A DNA stretch of 32,188 nucleotides from Cryobacterium frigoriphilum (GCF_004403305.1 NZ_SOHE01000003.1:1-32188), one strand, 5' to 3'. Counted from the stretch's first letter, positions 1 to 7,318 are shown. The notes: generated by a model from the letters alone, not told the origin. Numbers and translations: made by a program.

Positions 1-99
1 ATCGCCACCCGCTACGACAAGCTCGCACTGACCTACCGCGGCGGAGCTGTCCTCAGAGCCATAACTATTTGGTCGAAGGCATTAGGAGACACGCCCTAG
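1..99 (+). CDS. IS5-family transposase, C-terminal end (cut by window edge)
   Basis: Frame 1 reads IATRYDKLALTYRGG...KALGDTP and then a TAG stop. The RYDKLALTYRGGAVLRA-type ending is the usual C-terminus of actinobacterial IS5-group (IS427-like) DDE transposases. Only the last 32 residues are inside the window. The stop codon lies just outside the conserved terminal repeat, in the CTAG that looks like target sequence, so the host site may supply it. The start of the same transposase type is found at the other end of the window. Confidence 0.8.
   Translation: MATRYDKLALTYRGGAVLRAITIWSKALGDTP
80..99. repeat. Right terminal inverted repeat of the left IS5-type element
   Basis: The 20 bases here are the exact reverse complement of 31992-32011, which precedes the second transposase. 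The repeat ends in CTAG, which is palindromic. The true IS tip is probably GGGCGTGTCTCC, with TA or CTA(G) as duplicated target. Confidence 0.8.
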
Positions 100-185
100 G
101 TGCGTAGCCGATGGAGAGAACGATTAAGACGGCTGCGGCGACGGCAGTTGCGATCAGCCAGCGGCGCGGGGTCCAGGTTCGAAGG

Positions 186-746
186 TCAGTGAACAAGGTC
201 GGGAACTTCGGCCGCAGCATCGGCCCGCGCAGGCAGCCGACACGAATATTCTCGAGTCATGCGCGCATAGAGAGCCCAGATCAGCAAAACAATGGACGCG
301 GCGGCCAGATACGGCTGGACCGGCTCGAAGAATTGCATTGCCCCGGTTGTTCCCAGAGCGAGAAGAACCAATTTGTTGCAGACGGGGCACCCAACCGCGA
401 AGAACGTCACCAGCCAGCCGGCCATGCCGGCACGGCCCGCTGCCCGACTGGACGTAGCGCCGGCCGGGTGTGCCACGTAGGTGGCAGTGACCAGACCCGC
501 TAGAACCGCGCTGAGGATGAGCACCGGCCACGACCACCCGGTTGGCGGGATCTCTCTCGAAAACAATGGCGTGTCGATCAAGTCTGTCGGGATAGCAATG
601 AAGACCACCGTAAAAAGCGCTGTGGCCACGGCAACCCACCAGCGACGTGAGGGCCAGTGACGCAGGTCCGCGCCGAGCCCGGCCAGCTTGCCGCGCCAAG
701 GAACACGCCGTGATGATTCGTCTGTGCCGGTGCGCTGGTCACGCAT
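186..746 (-). CDS. Multi-pass membrane protein with CPVC motif
   Basis: The 186-residue product has hydrophobic segments at about 37-53, 73-91, 108-132 and 145-161. A Cys-Pro-Val-Cys motif (120-123) is followed by NKLVLLALG and lies within or beside the third segment. A membrane-embedded CxxC suggests thiol/disulfide chemistry or metal binding, but I do not recognise a named family. The gene is transcribed away from the CstR-like regulator. The shared upstream region holds a 16-bp operator (804-819), and a TATACT -10 box for this gene lies at 795-800. A weak GAGG sits about 9 bases before the ATG. Placement with sulfur-stress genes makes a thiol-redox role plausible; this is inference. Confidence 0.7.
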   Translation of the reverse strand: MRDQRTGTDESSRRVPWRGKLAGLGADLRHWPSRRWWVAVATALFTVVFIAIPTDLIDTPLFSREIPPTGWSWPVLILSAVLAGLVTATYVAHPAGATSSRAAGRAGMAGWLVTFFAVGCPVCNKLVLLALGTTGAMQFFEPVQPYLAAASIVLLIWALYARMTREYSCRLPARADAAAEVPDLVH

Positions 747-803
747 GTGAATAGCCTCATTTACTTTTCATTGTGAAACGCTGCTGCCATTTTGAGTATA
801 CTT

Positions 804-819
804 ATACCCTAAGGGGTAT
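804..819. promoter_or_regulatory. CsoR/CstR-type operator in the divergent promoter
   Basis: ATACCCTAAGGGGTAT is a near-palindrome of the ATACCnnnnnnGGTAT form bound by CsoR/CstR proteins. It lies between the regulator gene (ATG at 875) and the divergent membrane gene (ATG at 746). Four similar sites occur at 4137, 4158, 4621 and 7321. Confidence 0.75.
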
Positions 820-874
820 CGTGATCTTAGACAAAACCAGCCGCGCATCCACCCACCAATAGGAGCACACCCTC

Positions 875-1165
875 ATGGGAATTACTGAACCCGCGACCCA
901 CGCCAGCGACGATCTGCGCAAGACTCTTAATCGGCTCAAGCGCGCGCAGGGGCAGCTTGGTGCCGTCATCACAGCCGTTGAGTCCGGCGCTGATTGTCGT
1001 GCCGTGGTTACCCAGCTGGCTGCTGTCTCAAGTGCCATTGACCGCGCTGGGTTCACGATCATCTCGTCGGCGATGAAGGAGTGCCTCATTGATAGCGGCG
1101 CGGATGGGGAAAAAAAGCAGCTCAGTGTCAATGAGCTTGAAAAGCTTTTCCTGTCCCTCGCCTGA
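875..1165 (+). CDS. cstR: CsoR/FrmR-family repressor, CstR-like persulfide sensor
   Basis: The 96-residue all-helical DUF156-type regulator has the family signature NRLKRAQGQL near residue 19. Cys41 (in GADCRAVVTQLAA) and Cys70 (in SAMKECL) align with the two sensor cysteines of the family. Copper-sensing CsoR needs a His four residues before the second Cys. Here that position (66) is Ala, which matches the CstR branch that senses persulfides. The start has AGGAG about 9 bases upstream. The neighbours are sulfite exporter, rhodanese and persulfide dioxygenase genes, as in known cst loci. The operator at 804-819 implies autoregulation. Metal sensing is not fully excluded because multicopper oxidase genes carry the same operator. 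Confidence 0.85.
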   Translation: MGITEPATHASDDLRKTLNRLKRAQGQLGAVITAVESGADCRAVVTQLAAVSSAIDRAGFTIISSAMKECLIDSGADGEKKQLSVNELEKLFLSLA

Positions 1166-1180
1166 CCTCGCTCGCGAGAG

Positions 1181-1945
1181 CTAGCCGGCGACGGCGCGAA
1201 TCGCGACGTACACGGCGATGCAGAGCACAAGGATCGCGAAGCTTGTTTTGAGAACGCGGTCGGGGAGTCGTCGGCTGAGTCTGCCCGCGATGAGGGATGC
1301 CAGCATAGCGGTGCCCGCGAAGGCGCCGGTGACGGCCCAGTCGATCTGCACGTCGCTCAGGTGGGCGCTGAAGCCGGCGACCGAATTGATGACGATGATC
1401 ACGAGGGACGTGCCGATCGTGACGCCCATGGGAAGTCCGAGCACGAGGGCCAGTGCCGGAACGATCAGAAACCCGCCGCCGACGCCGAGCAGCCCAGTCA
1501 AGAACCCGACCACGGTGCCCGTGGCCAGCGCACGGGGCAGACAACTGCGCCACCGGGTTCCGCCGCCAGGCAGCGCGCAAGGGCCGCTTGCGGCGGGGGT
1601 GGCAAAGAACATTCGCACACCGGCGATGACCATGATCACGCTAAAAGCGCCGAGCAGAAGCTGAGGGTCAACCAGTCGGTTTACGAGGGTGCCGAGGTAG
1701 GCGGTAGGAATGCCGGCGGCGCCGATAATGCCGGCCAGACGCCAGTTCACGCCGGTGCGCAGCCGCGGAAGCACAGCAACCGCCGACGCCGCTCCCACAA
1801 CGATCAGCGAGGTTGGTATCGCCTCCTCGAGGGGTAACCCGACACCGTAGACCAAGGCCGGAACGGCCAGGATTGACCCGCCCCCGCCGACCAGGCCGAG
1901 CAGCGCACCCACGATCACTCCCAGAAGCAGCGCAGCCAGGATCAT
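1181..1945 (-). CDS. TauE/SafE-family sulfite or sulfur-anion exporter
   Basis: This 254-residue multi-pass membrane protein has the paired glycine-rich motifs of the TauE/SafE (DUF81) family. The first is GALLGLVGGGGSILAVPALVY near the N-terminus, with a repeat (GFLTGLLGVGGGFLIVPALAL) after a central charged loop. Family members export sulfite, sulfoacetate or related sulfur anions. It overlaps the upstream rhodanese gene by 4 bases (ATGA), so the two are probably translationally coupled. It ends tail to tail with the regulator gene, 15 bases away. Removal of sulfite or thiosulfate made by the nearby persulfide dioxygenase is the likely role. Confidence 0.88.
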   Translation of the reverse strand: MILAALLLGVIVGALLGLVGGGGSILAVPALVYGVGLPLEEAIPTSLIVVGAASAVAVLPRLRTGVNWRLAGIIGAAGIPTAYLGTLVNRLVDPQLLLGAFSVIMVIAGVRMFFATPAASGPCALPGGGTRWRSCLPRALATGTVVGFLTGLLGVGGGFLIVPALALVLGLPMGVTIGTSLVIIVINSVAGFSAHLSDVQIDWAVTGAFAGTAMLASLIAGRLSRRLPDRVLKTSFAILVLCIAVYVAIRAVAG

Positions 1946-2454
1946 GCGTGCGGCTCCAACTGCGCGAGAACGTCACTCTTCGTGGGCTCGGAAACCGGGC
2001 GGTTCCAGGGCATCCACGACAGAATTCGGCCCAGCGTGCAACTGTTGGTGGCGGCCGACACCGTGAGGCCGGCGCCGATAACGCCGGCAAGAAGACGGAA
2101 CTGGGGATGGATGAACCTTCCCGCCAGCACGCTCGCCAACACCAGGGATCCGGCCGTCATACGTACCTGTCGATCCATGGCCCACGTGGAGCGACCGCTG
2201 GTGATATCGCCGCCGGCGGCGGCATATCCCGCCACACCACCGGTCAACACCCGAGCACCGCTCAGGCCGGCTGCGTCAAGATTCTTTCGCGCTTCTTCCG
2301 CGCGTCGACCCGACTGGCACACCAGCACAACCCGGGGGGCCATCTGCGCCGCAAACTCTTCAGTGTGCTCTTTGAGCAGGTGCAGCGGAACGTGATACGA
2401 ACCCCGGATATGCCGGGTTTCAAACTCCGAGCCATCCCTCACGTCGATGATCAT
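1942..2454 (-). CDS. Rhodanese domain fused to a DUF2892 membrane tail (YgaP-like)
   Basis: The N-terminal part is a single rhodanese domain with active loop CQSGRRA (Cys47), ending near residue 82. The C-terminal part has two membrane helices (about 98-112 and 118-133) and the DUF2892 ending NSCTLGRILSWMPWNR. This is the layout of YgaP, a membrane-bound sulfurtransferase. The start is odd. Rhodanese-like coding (ADEFHQWVLHHDD) continues in frame for about 20 codons before the ATG used here, but no ATG, GTG or TTG is in that stretch before an in-frame TGA near 2557-2559. Either the original start was lost or an unusual codon is used. A 12-codon out-of-frame reading ends TGATG at this ATG and could couple translation. 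Confidence 0.8.
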   Translation of the reverse strand: MIIDVRDGSEFETRHIRGSYHVPLHLLKEHTEEFAAQMAPRVVLVCQSGRRAEEARKNLDAAGLSGARVLTGGVAGYAAAGGDITSGRSTWAMDRQVRMTAGSLVLASVLAGRFIHPQFRLLAGVIGAGLTVSAATNSCTLGRILSWMPWNRPVSEPTKSDVLAQLEPHA

Positions 2455-2595
2455 CAGGTCGTCATGATGGAGAACCCATTGATGGAATTCATCTGCCCCA
2501 ATTGGTGACGGGGAGGGGTTGACGGTGTGCGTGGTGTCAGAGATAGTGGATCCGTTTCAGTTTGGTGCGGGAGCGGAGCAATGCCGGGCAGCCCG

Positions 2596-2620
2596 GAGGC
2601 CTGCCACTGGGGCAGGCCTC
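2596..2620. terminator. Hairpin between the dioxygenase and rhodanese genes
   Basis: A perfect 10-bp stem (GAGGCCTGCC / GGCAGGCCTC) with loop ACTGG lies 63 bases after the stop of the persulfide dioxygenase gene. It is GC-rich but has no long T run on either strand. It may be an attenuator or RNA-stability element rather than a full terminator. Confidence 0.5.
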
Positions 2621-2682
2621 TTACGATCGTGTCTGCCGTGACGCCAGCGTTGGTTAAGTGTTCGGCGGCGGCGTCTTTTCTA

Positions 2683-4059
2683 TCAGGCTTTCACCGCGTA
2701 TTGGGCGGCCCATGCGTTGTAGCCGCCGATGAGGTCGGTGACGTCCGAATGGCCAAGGTTCCGCAGTGCACTCGCGGCGACGCTTGAACGCCAGCCGCTG
2801 GCACAGTGGATGAGCACGGGTCCGGCGGGCACTTCGGCGTGGCGCTGGCTCAGCTCGGCCAGGGGAATGCGCAGCGAGCCCGGGATCGCGCCCTGCTCGA
2901 CCTCGCCGGGGTTGCGTACGTCGAGGATCGTCGCGGCGGTGTCCCGGCGCAGAGCCTCAAAGTCGTCAAGCTCGACCCGCGCACCGACCTGCACCAACGG
3001 GCCGAGGTCGCTGAACGCCTGCGCCGGGTTTGTCAGATATCCGGCGACCCGGTCGAAGCCGATGCGGGCCAGTCGCATTCCGGCCTCCGCTTCACGGCCG
3101 GAATCGGCGATGATCACGATGGCGTCGTCGTGCTCGATGACCATTCCGGCCGTCTCGGAGAAGCGTCCGTCCAGCCCCACGTTAATAGACCCGGCCAGGT
3201 GCCCGAGGGCGAAGTCTTCGGGGCTGCGGGTTTCGAGAATGCGGGCCCCGCGCTCAACGGATGCGCGAACATCCGTCAGATTCAGCGGTGCCAGTTCACG
3301 GGTGGAACCGATGATGGCGTGATCGCTGCGGTTGATCATCGCGTCGACGGCGAAATAGCCGGGGATAGCGGGCTGACCGCTGCGGACCATCGTCACGAAG
3401 TCGTCTTCACTCATCGGCTGCACCGACGCGTTCGTGAGGCGCTGGTTGCCCATGGTGGATTCGAGCTCGTCGGAGAGGTTCTTGCCGCAGGCGGAACCAG
3501 CGCCGTGGGCGGGGAGAACACGCACCGCATCGGGCAAGGCGAGAAGCGTCGTGTGGATCGACGCGTACAGGGCGCGGGCCAGTTGGTCGGGATCGGCGCC
3601 GACGGATGCTGCCAGGTCGGGACGGCCCACGTCACCGATGAAGAGGGTATCGCCGGTGAGGACGGCATGGGGCACGGCATCGCTGGCGTGTTCACGAACG
3701 ACGATGCTGATGGACTCCCAGGTGTGCCCGGGGGTGTCGAGAATTTCTAGCTCCACCTCTCCGAGCGAGATCTTCTCGCCATTGGCCAGGTGACGGATCT
3801 CATACTCGGTCTCGGCGCGGGCGCCGTAACCGATCCAGGCGCCAGTGGCTGCGGCCAGCTCGAGGTGACCGGCGACGAAGTCAGCGTGGAAATGCGTGTT
3901 GATCACGCCGATGATGGTCAGGTTGTTCTCCTGCGCATCGGCGACGTATTCGTCAATGTCGCGGCGGGGGTCCACGACGACGGCTTGACCGCTCGTCGGA
4001 TCACCGACGAGGTAAGAGCCATGGGACAGGCAGTTGAGGTAGTACTGGGTCAAAATCAT
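2683..4059 (-). CDS. cstB: CstB-like persulfide dioxygenase with two rhodanese domains
   Basis: Residues 1-240 form a metallo-beta-lactamase fold: THFHADFVAGH (55-65), TPGHTWES (109-116), LTGDTLF (134-140), LPAHGAGSACG (182-192, with Cys191). Residues about 260-355 form a pseudo-rhodanese domain whose loop (ADSGREAEAG) has no Cys. Residues 365-455 form an active rhodanese with loop HCASGWRS (Cys419). This order matches CstB, which oxidises persulfides and yields thiosulfate. The start at 4059 has GGAGG six bases upstream; a longer reading to 4134 would include low-quality sequence and the promoter. It is divergent from the thioredoxin gene, with two operators between them. Confidence 0.9.
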   Translation of the reverse strand: MILTQYYLNCLSHGSYLVGDPTSGQAVVVDPRRDIDEYVADAQENNLTIIGVINTHFHADFVAGHLELAAATGAWIGYGARAETEYEIRHLANGEKISLGEVELEILDTPGHTWESISIVVREHASDAVPHAVLTGDTLFIGDVGRPDLAASVGADPDQLARALYASIHTTLLALPDAVRVLPAHGAGSACGKNLSDELESTMGNQRLTNASVQPMSEDDFVTMVRSGQPAIPGYFAVDAMINRSDHAIIGSTRELAPLNLTDVRASVERGARILETRSPEDFALGHLAGSINVGLDGRFSETAGMVIEHDDAIVIIADSGREAEAGMRLARIGFDRVAGYLTNPAQAFSDLGPLVQVGARVELDDFEALRRDTAATILDVRNPGEVEQGAIPGSLRIPLAELSQRHAEVPAGPVLIHCASGWRSSVAASALRNLGHSDVTDLIGGYNAWAAQYAVKA

Positions 4060-4136
4060 CGTGGCCTCCAAAGGTCGGGGCCCACCACGCCGACACGAGT
4101 TGGGGCGTGTAGTGGGTATGTGCCCCAGTCTCACAC

Positions 4137-4152
4137 ATACCCCATACGGTAT
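4137..4152. promoter_or_regulatory. CstR-type operator 1 of the dioxygenase/thioredoxin promoter
   Basis: ATACCCCATACGGTAT keeps both outer half-sites. On the minus strand its right half runs into TATGTG, a plausible -10 box for the dioxygenase gene. Its start is 21 bases from the start of the next operator, two helical turns away on the same face of the DNA. Confidence 0.65.
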
Positions 4153-4157
4153 GCAAG

Positions 4158-4173
4158 ATACCCCTAAGGGTAT
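4158..4173. promoter_or_regulatory. CstR-type operator 2, fused to the thioredoxin -10 box
   Basis: ATACCCCTAAGGGTAT is a near-palindrome. Its last three bases form the start of TATAGT (4171-4176), a good -10 hexamer for the thioredoxin gene. A repressor bound here would cover the -10 box directly. Confidence 0.75.
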
Positions 4174-4184
4174 AGTCTGTGCGT

Positions 4185-4541
4185 ATGGCTACTACCGATC
4201 TCACCGAGACCACCTTTGACGCGACCATTGCCCAGAGTCCCATCGTGCTGGTCGATTTTTGGGCCGAGTGGTGCGGCCCGTGCCGCAGTTTCGCCCCGAC
4301 ATTCACCGCCGCGTCTGAAAAACACCCCGCAATCACTTTCGGAAAAGTCGACACCGAAGCCGAACAGGGACTGGCCGCAGCCGCGGGCATCCGCTCCATC
4401 CCCACGCTGATGGCGTTTCGGGACTCCGTACTCGTCTTTTCCCAGCCAGGCGCCCTCAACGCGTCCAGCCTGGAAGAGCTCATTGCCGGCGTCGAGAACC
4501 TCAACATGGACGACGTGCGCGCCAGCATCGCCGCCCGATAA
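4185..4541 (+). CDS. Thioredoxin
   Basis: The 118-residue product is a classic thioredoxin with WCGPC at 29-33 and the cis-Pro segment SIPTLMAF. It reduces disulfides and could reduce persulfidated proteins in the cytoplasm. A GTG two codons upstream (4179) is an alternative start. No Shine-Dalgarno sequence is visible. The -10 box TATAGT at 4171-4176 places the transcript start at about 4183-4185, so the mRNA is probably leaderless. Expression should be induced together with the divergent persulfide dioxygenase through the two operators. Confidence 0.9.
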   Translation: MATTDLTETTFDATIAQSPIVLVDFWAEWCGPCRSFAPTFTAASEKHPAITFGKVDTEAEQGLAAAAGIRSIPTLMAFRDSVLVFSQPGALNASSLEELIAGVENLNMDDVRASIAAR

Positions 4542-4620
4542 ACCTCGCGCTCTGTGAGAAACCGCATGACCGCTTCACAGCAGGATCACTTGCGCACGTC
4601 CCTGCCCCCGCGTCAGTAGA

Positions 4621-4639
4621 ATACGCCCCGGGGTATAAT
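4621..4639 (+). promoter_or_regulatory. Operator overlapping a TATAAT promoter
   Basis: ATACGCCCCGGGGTAT (4621-4636) has the same outer half-sites as the other operators. Its last bases start a perfect -10 box, TATAAT (4634-4639). It drives the small Cys-rich gene that starts at 4677. Confidence 0.75.
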
Positions 4640-4676
4640 TCTTTTAGCAGTTCACCTTATTGAATGGAGATCCATT

Positions 4677-4841
4677 ATGTGTCGTTCCGTCACCTGCAAA
4701 GTGTGTCAAAAAACAACGTGGGCGGGCTGCGGTCAGCACGTTGATCAGGTAATGCGCGGCGTGCCACGCAGCCAGCAATGCGCCGGGCACGTGAAAGAAA
4801 AATCGACCGGATCATTCTGGTCCCGGCTACTCGGACGCTAA
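4677..4841 (+). CDS. Small Cys-rich protein (54 residues), possible metal or sulfur binding
   Basis: The ATG is preceded by GGAGA about 7 bases upstream and by a perfect TATAAT promoter with a CstR-type operator. The product begins MCRSVTCKVCQKTTWAGCGQ, followed by HVDQVMRGVPRSQQC, and ends in a basic tail. Five cysteines (2, 7, 10, 18, 35) and two histidines give a zinc-ribbon-like CxxC...C...C pattern. I recall similar short proteins in actinobacteria annotated only as hypothetical. Its operator places it in the sulfur-stress regulon. Roles as a metal chaperone, persulfide carrier or zinc-ribbon adaptor are all guesses. Confidence 0.8.
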   Translation: MCRSVTCKVCQKTTWAGCGQHVDQVMRGVPRSQQCAGHVKEKSTGSFWSRLLGR

Positions 4842-5061
4842 CGGCGGTACCCACTCCTGCTCTCGACGCTCGACAACGCTGGCGAGACCGCCAACCGGAC
4901 CACCGGCGCGGCTAACGGCTGACACGGCCGGGGGCGAGGACATCCTCGTTCCGCGGTCGGGTATGTGCGCAACCCCATGTCAGAAAGAGCGCCGCCGCGC
5001 GCTGCTTGACACAGAATCAGCGACACAGCCCTCACCGTGCTCTCGCGGGCCAGAGCGCGTA

Positions 5062-5484
5062 TTAGTTGCTTCTGCTTTCTCCTTGGAGAGCGGCTAGCGC
5101 GGCGAGAAGGCGTTCATCGGCTTGATCAGCAACGTTCTGTATCCCCGGGGAATTGCTGAGCTGGACCATGGTTTGTGGGTTGATAGCTTGCACCGTGGTG
5201 GTAGTCGCTGACGGGCTTCGTCGGATCACGACGTTACACGGAAGCAGCAAGCCCATGTCAGGCTCCGCGGTGAGTGCCTGTTCGGCGAGGGCGGGGTTGC
5301 AGGCGCCCAGGATCAGGTAGTCGCCCAGTGCCTGTGCGCTTTCCACGCCGAGTTTCGTTTCGAAGGTCGCGTGGACGTCGATTTCGGTAAGAACGCCGAA
5401 GCCCTGGTTGGCTAGTTCTTCGCGCACTCTGGCGGCTGCTTCTTCGTAGGGCAGCGAAACGGTGATGGTGTGTGCGTAGTTCAT
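5062..5484 (-). CDS. DUF302 family protein
   Basis: The 140-residue product starts MNYAHTITVSLPYEEAAARV and has the DUF302 core: E-I-D-V-H-A-T-F-E-T-K-L-G, then LILGACNPALAEQAL and LLLPCNVVIRR. Both cysteines of this family pattern (ACNP and LPCN) are present. DUF302 proteins often sit beside sulfide, copper or persulfide genes; their activity is unknown to me. AGGAG lies 6 bases before the ATG at 5484; an ATG at 5502 is an alternative. It follows the multicopper oxidase gene by 46 bases, likely in one operon. Confidence 0.85.
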   Translation of the reverse strand: MNYAHTITVSLPYEEAAARVREELANQGFGVLTEIDVHATFETKLGVESAQALGDYLILGACNPALAEQALTAEPDMGLLLPCNVVIRRSPSATTTTVQAINPQTMVQLSNSPGIQNVADQADERLLAALAALQGESRSN

Positions 5485-5530
5485 TGGTTTCTCCTGATTC
5501 ATTTTCCTGAATTGATGGTTGCGGCTACTG

Positions 5531-7033
5531 TCAGTTTGCGGTGATGACGCCCATCATTCCGCTGTCTTCGTGGTCGAGGATGTGGCAGTGGTACACGGTA
5601 CGTCCGCTGAAGTCGTCAAACGCGACGCGCACGCGCACGGTGCTGCGTGCCGGGATGTTCACGACGTCCTGCCACATGATGGTTTTGACGGGCTGGCCTG
5701 ACTGTTCAATGATCTGCATCGGCCACACGTGCAGGTGCATGGGGTGATCGAGCGGGCTGGTATTTGTCAGCATCCAGTCCTCCACGCTGTCGAATTGCAC
5801 GGTCGTGTCGATCCGGGTGGCGTCGAATACCTGGCCGTTGATCGTGGCTGACATCATGCCTCCACCCATTCCGCCGCCCATGTTTCCACCCATGCCGCTG
5901 CCCGTGTCTCCGCCCATTCCCATCGCGAAGATCAACTCGCGTCGAGCGGTTACGGTAGCCGTGCGAAGGTCACGTGGAATGGGCTGGCCGGGTATGGCGG
6001 CGACTGTCGCGACATCGTCGCCGGTCACGATAAAGGAGGCCAGTGCGACGTCGTCGGCGGCAGTGGAGCTTCCGCCTCCAATCATCATTCCGCCGGACAT
6101 ACCTCGGTCATAGGTGTGCGCACGCAGTACGGAGGTGCCGGCCGTGCCGGTGACGAGAAGATCGGCCCGGTTCCCCGGGGCCAGCACGACCTCGTCGACG
6201 TCGTGCGCGGCTTCGAACCGTCCGGAGTCGATTCCGAGGAGGGACAGCTGCTGCCCGTCGAGGCGCAGCCGCAGGTAGCGGGACACGCAGGCATTTACGA
6301 TGCGCCATCGTTCCCGCTCACCAGGGCGGGCAGTCATGCTGGGGGTGAGTTGACCGTTGACCAGGACGAGGTCCCCCTCGCGTCCGGACATTTTCTCCAT
6401 CGCTGTGGCCGCCGGAATTGTTCCCGCGGAATCGAGGGTGATGTCGGAAATGACAAGGACACGTTCCCGGCTGGCCGGGATGGGGTCGGGGTCTTCGACA
6501 ATAATGGCGCCGTAAAGCCCGCCGAATACCTGATCGGCCACGAAACCATGGTGGTGCGGGTGATACCAGTACACGCCCGGCGGGTGATTGGCGGGCAATT
6601 CGTACTGGTAATCAAAGGAGTCGCCGGCTGCGACGGTGACGAACATGTTGTCGCCGTTGTTCTCAGGCGAAACGTGGAGGCCGTGCACGTGCAGGTTGCT
6701 CGGATCTGCCAGCCCATTGTGAAGGCTGACGCTGAGGGTGTCTCCCGCTCGAACGCGCAGTGTGGGGCCGGGCACGCCACCGTTGTAACTCAGCGCACGC
6801 ACATCACGACCAGCAATGGTCACCTGTTGGGGGGAAGACTCGAGATCAACGGTGAGAGTGCCGCTGACGCTTCGTAGCTCCGGGGGCTCGACGAGGTCGC
6901 TCCCGGACGGTATAGCCGGTGACGTCGTCGAGGAGTTCCGTTGATTGACGAAGAAACCCGTTCCGCCGACAGCCGTGGCCGCAATCCCTGCCCCGCCGAG
7001 GATCAGGGCGCTACGACGGCTAAGATCGGGCAC
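5531..7033 (-). CDS. Tat-exported multicopper oxidase, CueO/laccase type, Met-rich
   Basis: The 500-residue, three-domain multicopper oxidase starts with a Tat signal (SRRSALILGG, 5-14). Copper ligand clusters are HVHGLH (115-120), WYHPHHHG (156-163), HPMHLH (430-435) and YHCHILDHEDSGMM (481-494), so both the trinuclear and type 1 sites are complete. A Met/Gly-rich loop (369-394) resembles the methionine segments that give CueO cuprous oxidase activity. The start is GTG and overlaps the TAG of the SHOCT gene by one base (TAGTG), which indicates coupled translation. It probably acts outside the membrane on Cu(I) or a phenolic or sulfur substrate. Confidence 0.92.
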   Translation of the reverse strand: MPDLSRRSALILGGAGIAATAVGGTGFFVNQRNSSTTSPAIPSGSDLVEPPELRSVSGTLTVDLESSPQQVTIAGRDVRALSYNGGVPGPTLRVRAGDTLSVSLHNGLADPSNLHVHGLHVSPENNGDNMFVTVAAGDSFDYQYELPANHPPGVYWYHPHHHGFVADQVFGGLYGAIIVEDPDPIPASRERVLVISDITLDSAGTIPAATAMEKMSGREGDLVLVNGQLTPSMTARPGERERWRIVNACVSRYLRLRLDGQQLSLLGIDSGRFEAAHDVDEVVLAPGNRADLLVTGTAGTSVLRAHTYDRGMSGGMMIGGGSSTAADDVALASFIVTGDDVATVAAIPGQPIPRDLRTATVTARRELIFAMGMGGDTGSGMGGNMGGGMGGGMMSATINGQVFDATRIDTTVQFDSVEDWMLTNTSPLDHPMHLHVWPMQIIEQSGQPVKTIMWQDVVNIPARSTVRVRVAFDDFSGRTVYHCHILDHEDSGMMGVITAN

Positions 7034-7284
7034 TACCGGCCCTCCTCGAGCACCCGCAGCTGATCACGCAACTGCTCCGCCGTGAGCTCCCCTCGAGCGA
7101 AACGCTCTTCAAGAATCTGCCGGGCACTGGCGGAATCAGCTTGCCTCGGAGCGGGTCGCGTGTCATCGCTTCCGGATTTGTTCGACAGTAAACGAACAAT
7201 GACATAAATGAGCACGGCGACACCTGCGATAGCTAGCAGGCCGAATCCCCAGGACCACCCCATCGTTCCGTTGTCCCACATCAT
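7033..7284 (-). CDS. SHOCT-domain membrane protein
   Basis: The 83-residue product starts MMWDNGTMGWSWGFGLL, has one membrane helix (about 12-32) and ends in a SHOCT motif (ARQILEERFARGELTAEQLRDQLRVL). SHOCT tails mediate oligomer or membrane-protein contacts. GAGAGG lies about 9 bases before the ATG at 7284; a longer reading to 7314 would overlap the promoter region. It is first in the operon with the multicopper oxidase and DUF302 genes. Its Met/Trp-rich start is typical of such proteins next to copper oxidases. Confidence 0.82.
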   Translation of the reverse strand: MMWDNGTMGWSWGFGLLAIAGVAVLIYVIVRLLSNKSGSDDTRPAPRQADSASARQILEERFARGELTAEQLRDQLRVLEEGR

Positions 7285-7318
7285 GATGTGATTCCTCTCG
7301 TTATTCGTAACCACTCCA

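Noticed and set aside
154..699. Long minus-strand reading overlapping the CPVC membrane gene
   Set aside because: Arg/Gly-rich shadow in another frame; the 186-746 frame has clear membrane helices.
875..1165. Copper-sensing CsoR
   Set aside because: The required His is replaced by Ala, and the neighbourhood is sulfur metabolism; a CstR-like call fits better.
2806..3750. 314-residue plus-strand reading inside the persulfide dioxygenase gene
   Set aside because: Antisense shadow of a strongly recognised three-domain enzyme; no family features.
6116..6877. 253-residue plus-strand reading inside the first multicopper oxidase
   Set aside because: Antisense shadow produced by codon bias; the minus-strand oxidase is complete.
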